20,276 nt of DNA from Bacteroidales bacterium UBA4230 (lineage in GTDB: Bacteria > Bacteroidota > Bacteroidia > Bacteroidales > UBA932): assembly GCA_002395605.1 (NCBI GenBank), contig DGXO01000085.1:36641-56916 (forward strand), written 5' to 3'. The translations under genes were made by a program, and so were the position numbers. The notes beneath the pieces are model-generated. The model did no database searches, was not told where the DNA came from, and saw only the letters and a program-made list of their open reading frames with translations. Shown in pieces: positions 7,920-13,807 of this stretch (the stretch's first letter is position 1; every line of letters starts with the position of its first letter).

Positions 7920-8375
7920 CTAATACCCGCTGCGGTCCATTTCCCGGCGAAGGTCCTTAGCCTTGATGCTCTCGCGTTTGTCGTACTCCTTCTTACCCTT
8001 TGCAAGTGCTATGAGGAGCTTGGCGTAGCCGTTGTCCGCGATAAAGAGCTTGACGGCAACAATGGTAAGGCCCTTCTGCTTGTCTTCCTGCTGCAAGTGC
8101 CTCAGCTCCTTGCGGTTAAGAAGCAGGCGGCGGTCACGGACGGGCTCGTGCTGGCCCCAGCTGCCCCAGTGGTACTGGGCTATGTTCATGCCGCGAACGT
8201 ACAGCTGGTTGCCGGAGAAGAAACAGTAGGCATCCTGCAGGGAGCATTTGCCGGCCCTTATGGACTTTATTTCCGTTCCCACCAGCTGGATGCCGGCGGT
8301 ATAGGTTTCCAGGAACTCGTAGTCAAACGAGGCCCTGCGGTTTTTGATCTGTATGCTGCTCTTGGCTTTTGGCAT
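7920..8375 (-). CDS. smpB: SsrA-binding protein
   Basis: Partner of tmRNA in trans-translation rescue of stalled ribosomes. The 151 residues start MPKAKSSIQIKNRRASFDYE. The family core is clear: ETYTAGIQLVGTEIKSIRAGKCSLQDAYC, HEPVRDRRLLLNRKEL, GLTIVAVKLFI and the basic tail LIALAKGKKEYDKRESIKAKD, which ends DRREMDRSGY-like. The start at 8375 is supported by the TACCTTTG box just upstream and by the normal family N-terminus; longer frames to 8570 are antisense to miaA. No tmRNA gene is visible in the window. Confidence 0.95.
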   Translation of the reverse strand: MPKAKSSIQIKNRRASFDYEFLETYTAGIQLVGTEIKSIRAGKCSLQDAYCFFSGNQLYVRGMNIAQYHWGSWGQHEPVRDRRLLLNRKELRHLQQEDKQKGLTIVAVKLFIADNGYAKLLIALAKGKKEYDKRESIKAKDLRREMDRSGY

Positions 8376-8382
8376 AGGACTG

Positions 8383-8411
8383 CAAAGGTAGTAAAAAAAT
8401 GTGTAATTTTG
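8383..8411. promoter_or_regulatory. Divergent promoter region between smpB and miaA
   Basis: Two -7 boxes point outward from a 40-bp gap. TACCTTTG (minus, 8390-8383) ends 7 nt before the smpB ATG. TAATTTTG (plus, 8404-8411) ends 4 nt before the miaA ATG. Neither has a clear -33 TTTG at 18 nt. The very short leaders recall the atp promoter. Confidence 0.6.
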
Positions 8412-8415
8412 CGGC

Positions 8416-9228
8416 ATGAACCGTACAGAACTCCTCCCGGACCGCCCCGGCATTCCGCCCATGGCAAAACTCCCGGACCCTGAGGTCATAGACCCCGAGG
8501 CCCTTGTCGCCGCGTATGCCGCCGGGGACATAGACCTCATCTGCGTGGTAGGGCCCACCGCTTCCGGCAAAACCCGCTATGCCGTTCAGCTTGCGCACTC
8601 AATTGGAAATGCCGAAATCCTTTCGGCCGATTCCCGTCAGGTGTACCGCGGCATGGATATCGGCACGGGAAAAGACCTTGGAGAGTACGGAGACGTGCCC
8701 TATCACCTTATAGACATAGTCTCGGCCGGTGCCAAATTCAACATTTATGAGTATCAGGCGGCTTTTGCTCAGGCTTGGGCCGATGTCCGCAGCCGCGGCG
8801 CCGTCCCCATCCTCTGCGGAGGTTCGGGGTTGTATATAGAAGCTGCCACCAAGGCGTATAAGTTCGACAAAGGCAATGGCATTTCGGCCGACAAACTCCC
8901 GCAGAAGCCTTACTACATTGGAACACTGGTCTCCCGCGAGGAACGCGTGGCCCGCATAGACCGCCGCCTTGAGGAGCGCCTGAAGGAGGGCCTGGTGGAG
9001 GAAGTCCGCGGGCTTCTTGAGACTGTTCCCGCACCGGATCTCATTTATTACGGCCTTGAGTACAAGTTCGTTACGCAGTATGTGCTTGGAGAAATCTCCT
9101 ACGACGACATGGTGGTGGGCCTTGGTAACGCCATCCATCAGTTTGCCAAGCGCCAGATGACCTGGTTCCGCGGCATGGAACGTGACGGCATCCGGATTCA
9201 CTGGACAAAGGGGGGAAAAAAGGATTAG
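8416..9228 (+). CDS. miaA: tRNA dimethylallyltransferase, short MiaA-like form
   Basis: MiaA transfers a dimethylallyl group to N6 of A37 in tRNAs that read UNN codons. The P-loop GPTASGKT is at 46-53 and the substrate motif SADSRQVYRGMDIGTGK at about 70-86. YHLID, CGGSGLYIEA and the C-terminal RQMTWFRG also fit. At 270 residues, including a roughly 40-residue N-terminal extension, it is shorter than the usual ~300. The region after GGSGLYIEA goes almost directly to SREERVARIDRRLEERL and lacks the familiar RALEV segment. It resembles the second MiaA-type protein that Bacteroides genomes carry. The start at 8416 is 4 nt after a TAATTTTG box; Met16 is an alternative. It converges on the M23 gene, with the stop codons overlapping. 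Confidence 0.88.
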   Translation: MNRTELLPDRPGIPPMAKLPDPEVIDPEALVAAYAAGDIDLICVVGPTASGKTRYAVQLAHSIGNAEILSADSRQVYRGMDIGTGKDLGEYGDVPYHLIDIVSAGAKFNIYEYQAAFAQAWADVRSRGAVPILCGGSGLYIEAATKAYKFDKGNGISADKLPQKPYYIGTLVSREERVARIDRRLEERLKEGLVEEVRGLLETVPAPDLIYYGLEYKFVTQYVLGEISYDDMVVGLGNAIHQFAKRQMTWFRGMERDGIRIHWTKGGKKD

Positions 9229-10127
9229 TCCAGGGACTGGGGCGTGGAGACGGACATGTACATCATGCGGGAGTATTCCTCCGGGGTAATGGAGACAAAA
9301 AGGTAGTGCACGGGGTCGCAGACAACCCCGTTACGCCAGAGTTCGTAGTGAAGATGGGGGGCCGAAACTCCAGTGGACACGCCTACCTCCCCTATCTTGG
9401 CGCCGCGCCTCACGTACATGCTCTGGAACACGTTGATGTCGCCAAGAAGGCAGTACCTGGACACGAATCCGTTTCCGTGATTTATCTCAACCGTGTTACC
9501 CAGTCCCTTGCGGGAGTGGACCACCTTGGTTATGAGCCCGGAAGCGGTGGCATACACGCCGGCGCCCTGCGGAGCGATGAAATCTATGCCGTCGTGCTGC
9601 ATCTCAATCTTGTATGTGGGGTTCTGCTTAGGCCCCACAGAGGCGCCGGTCTGGACATAGGACATGCCCTTCAGGGGCAGGCTCAGCGGAGGGATGCTGT
9701 CCTTGCGTGATTTCAGAAGGATGCGGAAAACTTCGGCAAAGTTGTCATCTACGTTACCCGCCATAAGCATCAGGCGCTCGGAGGCCGAAGCCGCGGCCGA
9801 AAGGTAGAAGCTCTCGGAGAGGGAGTCGCTGTCGGCGATAAGGTCTGCGGCGGTGATGGCGTTAAGGGACGGAGGCGCGGTCTCAAACAGCTCACGGTAA
9901 ATCTGGTCGTCCTTCACAACCAGGCCTTCCACCACGTCCGAGATAAGCTTGTCCTTGTTGCGGATATCCCGGTACATGGTCTTGTACAGGCGGTTTTCCT
10001 TCTGGAGACGGCGCTCTTCCTCCGTAGAGAATAGCAGCGCAAAGAGGATGTAGATCACCACCGACAATGACACGGATGCCACCAGATAGCGAACCACTGA
10101 ACCTAATATTTTACTGAACTTATTCAT
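9225..10127 (-). CDS. Membrane-anchored M23-family peptidase, probably catalytically impaired
   Basis: A 300-residue protein with one N-terminal transmembrane segment (about 14-33), a charged, probably coiled stretch (35-75), and a C-terminal M23/LytM domain (about 170-275) in the periplasm. The zinc ligands are present: HDGID (H178, D182) and the second His of HLHYEL (H260). However, the conserved catalytic histidine of the RYxHLS motif is replaced: the sequence reads RYCLLGD (Leu227), where the neighbouring paralogue reads RYAHMSE. It may therefore be a non-catalytic partner or activator, as with EnvC/NlpD-type LytM proteins; that role is inference. Its ATG overlaps the stop of the upstream M23 gene (ATGA), so the two are co-translated. 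Confidence 0.88.
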   Translation of the reverse strand: MNKFSKILGSVVRYLVASVSLSVVIYILFALLFSTEEERRLQKENRLYKTMYRDIRNKDKLISDVVEGLVVKDDQIYRELFETAPPSLNAITAADLIADSDSLSESFYLSAAASASERLMLMAGNVDDNFAEVFRILLKSRKDSIPPLSLPLKGMSYVQTGASVGPKQNPTYKIEMQHDGIDFIAPQGAGVYATASGLITKVVHSRKGLGNTVEINHGNGFVSRYCLLGDINVFQSMYVRRGAKIGEVGVSTGVSAPHLHYELWRNGVVCDPVHYLFVSITPEEYSRMMYMSVSTPQSLD

Positions 10128-11080
10128 TTTCCTTCCGGTTTACGCACAAGTTCATAATAATCCTTGGGAGGGATGTCAAGGTCCATGTACAGGGCTGGAT
10201 TCACGTAATCCTTGCGGTACAATATCTCATAGTGCAGATGAGGGCCGGTGATTCGGCCGCTCTTTCCCGTGAGGCCTATGCAGTCTCCCCTTTTGAGGCT
10301 CTGGCCCATCTCCACATATATCTCCGACATATGCGCATAGCGGGTCTTGTAACCAAAACCATGGTCTATCTCCACGTGGTTTCCGTATCCCGTGCGTTCA
10401 TGGGCCACCTTCACCACTATGCCGTCTCCGGTAGCGTAGATAGGGTTCCCGGGAGGGCAGGCGAAATCCATTCCGGTATGGCGCTTAGTGTACCCCAGGA
10501 TAGGGTCTGAGCGGTAGCCGAAGGGGCTTGACATGTGATACGTGTTGCGGTCTGTGCTGATGGGCGGAATGGCCGGAATGTGGGCCGCCATGTCTCCGGC
10601 GCTGAACTGCAGCACCATGATGTCGTCGAAAGACTTTGACTGGACGTAGGCGCGCTTTTCAACAACGTCCTGGCGGCGGACCACAGCCTCAAGGGAGGTT
10701 CCCCGGAGAGCCTCGTAGCGGTTTTCCCCGCCAAGGCCGCTGAGCCGGACCTCCGGCGGGATTTCGTCCAGGCCGTACACGCTGCGGTAAATTTTGTCGT
10801 CTCTCACCTCAAGCAGCGACAGGAGTTCCTCCTGGTGGGCCATATGGGCCGAAAGACGCTCCACGCGCGCCCTCCAGTCTGCGTTGCCGCGCTTGAGGAT
10901 GGCCGTTTTGGGAAGGTCCAGGCCCAGCACCTGCACGTAAATCCACATGAACAGCAGGAAGAACACAATGCCGCCGAAGGCCACCAGCGCTATCTTCCAC
11001 CAGTCCCGGGCCGACAGATGTCTGATGCGGTCTACGAGCTTTTCAGGGCTCACAATGTATTTCTCTATCTTTGACGGCAT
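10124..11080 (-). CDS. Membrane-anchored M23-family metallopeptidase
   Basis: A 318-residue protein: cytoplasmic N-terminus of about 30 residues, a transmembrane helix (about 30-51), a coiled-coil-like spacer, and a C-terminal M23 domain from about 180. All active-site motifs are intact: RHTGMDF (H201, D205), RYAHMS (H250) and GPHLHYE (H281, H283). M23 enzymes cut peptide cross-links in peptidoglycan. The ATG at 11080 is preferred. A TTG at 11089 in the same frame lies within the TATATTTG -7 box and would not be in the transcript. It is divergent from alaS, an arrangement I recall from other Bacteroidales, and is followed with overlap by a second M23 gene. Confidence 0.92.
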   Translation of the reverse strand: MPSKIEKYIVSPEKLVDRIRHLSARDWWKIALVAFGGIVFFLLFMWIYVQVLGLDLPKTAILKRGNADWRARVERLSAHMAHQEELLSLLEVRDDKIYRSVYGLDEIPPEVRLSGLGGENRYEALRGTSLEAVVRRQDVVEKRAYVQSKSFDDIMVLQFSAGDMAAHIPAIPPISTDRNTYHMSSPFGYRSDPILGYTKRHTGMDFACPPGNPIYATGDGIVVKVAHERTGYGNHVEIDHGFGYKTRYAHMSEIYVEMGQSLKRGDCIGLTGKSGRITGPHLHYEILYRKDYVNPALYMDLDIPPKDYYELVRKPEGK

Positions 11081-11086
11081 ATCATG

Positions 11087-11094
11087 CAAATATA
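11087..11094 (-). promoter_or_regulatory. -7 box for the M23 peptidase pair
   Basis: TATATTTG on the minus strand, 6 nt before the ATG at 11080. No clear -33 TTTG at 18 nt. Confidence 0.5.
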
Positions 11095-11167
11095 TGCATT
11101 ATTTCTGAAACAGCCCATCTTTTACACATTCTATGCCCGCGCGCGAGGATATTCGGGGAAAAATGAC

Positions 11168-11175
11168 TATTTTTG
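11168..11175 (+). promoter_or_regulatory. -7 box for alaS
   Basis: TATTTTTG on the plus strand matches TAnnTTTG and lies 22 nt before the alaS ATG. Its position also argues against the longer alaS frame starting at 11084. Confidence 0.55.
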
Positions 11176-11197
11176 CAGGCTATATCAAATATACTAT

Positions 11198-13807
11198 ATG
11201 ACATCCAAAGAAATCCGCCAGAAGTATCTGGACTTCTTCGCCTCTAAGGGCCACACCGTGGTGCCCAGCGCACCCATGGTCATAAAGAATGACCCCACCC
11301 TCATGTTCACCAATGCCGGCATGAACCAGTTCAAGGACATCTTCCTTGGCAATTCGGCACCAAAATTCCCCCGCGCCACAGACTCCCAGAAGTGCCTTCG
11401 CGTAAGCGGCAAGCACAACGACCTTGAGGCCGTGGGCCATGACGGCCGCCACCATACCATGTTCGAAATGCTTGGCAACTGGAGCTTCGGAGACTACTTC
11501 AAGAAAGAGGCCATTGACTGGGCCTGGGAGCTTCTCACGGAGGTTTACAAGATAGACAAGACCAAACTATACGCCACCGTGTTCGAGGGCAGCGCCGAAG
11601 ACGGCACCGCACTTGACACCGAGGCCCGCGAAGCCTGGCTGTGCCACCTTCCCGCAGACCACGTGCTCACTGGAAACAAGCACGACAACTTCTGGGAAAT
11701 GGGCGACACCGGCCCCTGCGGCCCTTGCTCGGAAATCCACATAGACCTTCGGCCCGATGAAGAGATTGCAAAAATCCCCGGCCGTGAGCTTGTGAACACG
11801 GACAACGACGACGTAATTGAAATCTGGAACCTTGTGTTCATGCAGTACGAGCGCAAGGCCGACGGCCACCTGGAGCCCCTCCCCGCCAAGAACATCGACA
11901 CCGGCATGGGCTTCGAGCGCCTTTGCATGATCCTCCAGAACAAGAAGTCCAACTACGAGACCGACGTCTTCTCCGGCCTTATCGGCAAGGTGGAGGAATT
12001 CTCCGGCCACAAGTATTCCGAGGGCGGAAACGTGGAGGTTGCAATGAGGGTGATCGCAGACCATATCCGCGCCATAGCCTTCTCCATTGCAGACGGCCAG
12101 CTTCCTTCCAACGTGAAGGCCGGTTATGTGATTCGCCGAATCCTCAGGCGCGCTGTACGTTACGGCTACACCTTCCTTGGATTCACGGAGCCCTTCCTCT
12201 GCCGCCTCATCCCCCAGCTTGTGGAAGACATGGGAGAGGCCTATCCTGAACTCAAGGCCCAGCAGAAGCTCATAGAAAACGTTATCAAGGAGGAAGAAAA
12301 CACCTTCCTGCGCACCCTGGACCGCGGAATCCGCATGCTTGAAGACAACATGGCCCGCAACGCCGCCACCAAGGTTGTGGCCGGAACCGACGCCTTTGTG
12401 CTCTACGACACCTACGGCTTCCCCATTGACCTGACGGAGCTCATCGCCGCCGAAAAAGGCTACACCGTAGACCTTGACGGCTTCAACGCCGAACTCCAGA
12501 AGCAGAAGGAGCGCGCCCGTAACGCCACCGCCAACGAATTCGGAGACTGGACCGTCTTCGCAGACTCCGACGTAGTGTTCGAGGGCTACGACGTCCTTGA
12601 GGTAAAGGGCGCACGCCTCCTCAAGCAACGCACCGTAAAGCAGAAGAACAAGGAGTACTTCCAGCTTGTTTTTGACCGCACTCCTTTCTATGCCGAAATG
12701 GGCGGCCAGGTTGGCGACACCGGCACCATTGAAGGCGAGGACGGAGAGAAGATAGCCATCCTCAACACCGTAAAGGAGAACAACCTCACCATCCATCTGG
12801 CCGAACGCCTTCCCGCCACCTCCGGCAAGTTCACCCTTACCGTAGACGCCGCACGCCGCCAGAAGATAATGAACAACCACACTGCAACGCACCTCCTGCA
12901 CCAGGCCCTGAGGGAGGTCCTGGGCACCCACGTGGAGCAGAAAGGCTCATTTGTGTGCCCGGATTACTTCCGCTTTGACTTCTCTCATTTCCAGAAGGTT
13001 ACAGACGAAGAACTCCGTGCAGTGGAGCGCCGCGTAAATGAGCTTGTGCGCCGCTGCCTGCCCCTTCAGGAAAAGCGTGACGCCTCCATGGACGAAGCCC
13101 GCGCAATGGGCGCCATGGCACTCTTCGGCGAAAAATACGGAGACGTGGTCCGCGTAGTCCGCTTTGGAGAGTCCGTAGAGCTCTGCGGCGGCACCCATAC
13201 TGCCAACACCGGCACCATCGGCCTGTTCAAAATCAGGGCCGAAAGCGCCGTTGCAGCAGGCGTACGCCGCATTGAAGCCCTCACCGGAGAAGCCGCCGAA
13301 TCTGCCCTGGAGGCCGTGGAAGACATGCTGAAGAGCGTCAAGTCCTTCTTCAACAACGTCCCGGACCTCACCGGCGCAATTGAAAAACTCATTGCGGAAA
13401 ACACGGATGCCCGCAAGCAGCTGGAAGCCATGGCCAATGAAAAAGCCGCCCAGCTGGCCGAAAAACTGGAAGCCAGCGCCGTGGAGGTGAACGGAATCAA
13501 GGTTGTGCGCTTCGACGGTTCCGTAGACCCCGCATTTGCCCGCAACGTGGCCCTGCTTTTGCAGAAAAAGGTCCGGAACTTTGTGCTGGCTTCGGCCTTT
13601 GCCTTTGACGGCAAGCCCAACCTCCTGCTCATGTACTCCCAGGACCTTGTGGCCAAGGGAAAGAATGCAGGAAAGGACATCCGCGAGGCCGCAAAGCTCA
13701 TTCAGGGCGGCGGCGGCGGACAGCCCGGCCTTGCAACTGCCGGCGGCCGCATGGTCGAAGGCCTTGGTGCAGCTTTGGACGCTTTGGTGGAGATTGCCAC
13801 TAAATAA
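11198..13807 (+). CDS. alaS: Alanyl-tRNA synthetase
   Basis: Charges tRNA-Ala and edits mischarged Ser/Gly. It is 869 residues, the normal length. The aminoacylation domain has KYLDFFASKGHTVVPSAPMV, FTNAGMNQFKDIFLG, GNWSFGDYFKKEAI and GMGFERL. The editing domain has the zinc-site pair NNHTATHLLHQAL (H561, H565) and ELCGGTH (663-667). The C-Ala domain ends in GGGGGQPGLATAGG. The start at 11198 (MTSKEIRQKYLDFF) follows the promoter; the frame remains open upstream to 11084 but has no family sequence there. The stop is directly followed by the ATG of the LptG-Fmt gene. Confidence 0.97.
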   Translation: MTSKEIRQKYLDFFASKGHTVVPSAPMVIKNDPTLMFTNAGMNQFKDIFLGNSAPKFPRATDSQKCLRVSGKHNDLEAVGHDGRHHTMFEMLGNWSFGDYFKKEAIDWAWELLTEVYKIDKTKLYATVFEGSAEDGTALDTEAREAWLCHLPADHVLTGNKHDNFWEMGDTGPCGPCSEIHIDLRPDEEIAKIPGRELVNTDNDDVIEIWNLVFMQYERKADGHLEPLPAKNIDTGMGFERLCMILQNKKSNYETDVFSGLIGKVEEFSGHKYSEGGNVEVAMRVIADHIRAIAFSIADGQLPSNVKAGYVIRRILRRAVRYGYTFLGFTEPFLCRLIPQLVEDMGEAYPELKAQQKLIENVIKEEENTFLRTLDRGIRMLEDNMARNAATKVVAGTDAFVLYDTYGFPIDLTELIAAEKGYTVDLDGFNAELQKQKERARNATANEFGDWTVFADSDVVFEGYDVLEVKGARLLKQRTVKQKNKEYFQLVFDRTPFYAEMGGQVGDTGTIEGEDGEKIAILNTVKENNLTIHLAERLPATSGKFTLTVDAARRQKIMNNHTATHLLHQALREVLGTHVEQKGSFVCPDYFRFDFSHFQKVTDEELRAVERRVNELVRRCLPLQEKRDASMDEARAMGAMALFGEKYGDVVRVVRFGESVELCGGTHTANTGTIGLFKIRAESAVAAGVRRIEALTGEAAESALEAVEDMLKSVKSFFNNVPDLTGAIEKLIAENTDARKQLEAMANEKAAQLAEKLEASAVEVNGIKVVRFDGSVDPAFARNVALLLQKKVRNFVLASAFAFDGKPNLLLMYSQDLVAKGKNAGKDIREAAKLIQGGGGGQPGLATAGGRMVEGLGAALDALVEIATK

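Noticed and set aside
7103..7960. 285-codon plus-strand frame across dusB
   Set aside because: Antisense shadow of dusB; no independent start signal or domain.
8376..8570. N-terminal extension of smpB to position 8570
   Set aside because: It overlaps miaA on the other strand, passes the smpB -7 box, and SmpB proteins start at MPKAK-like sequences.
11567..12931. 454-codon minus-strand frame across alaS
   Set aside because: Antisense shadow; valine/glycine-rich translation without motifs, inside a well conserved gene.
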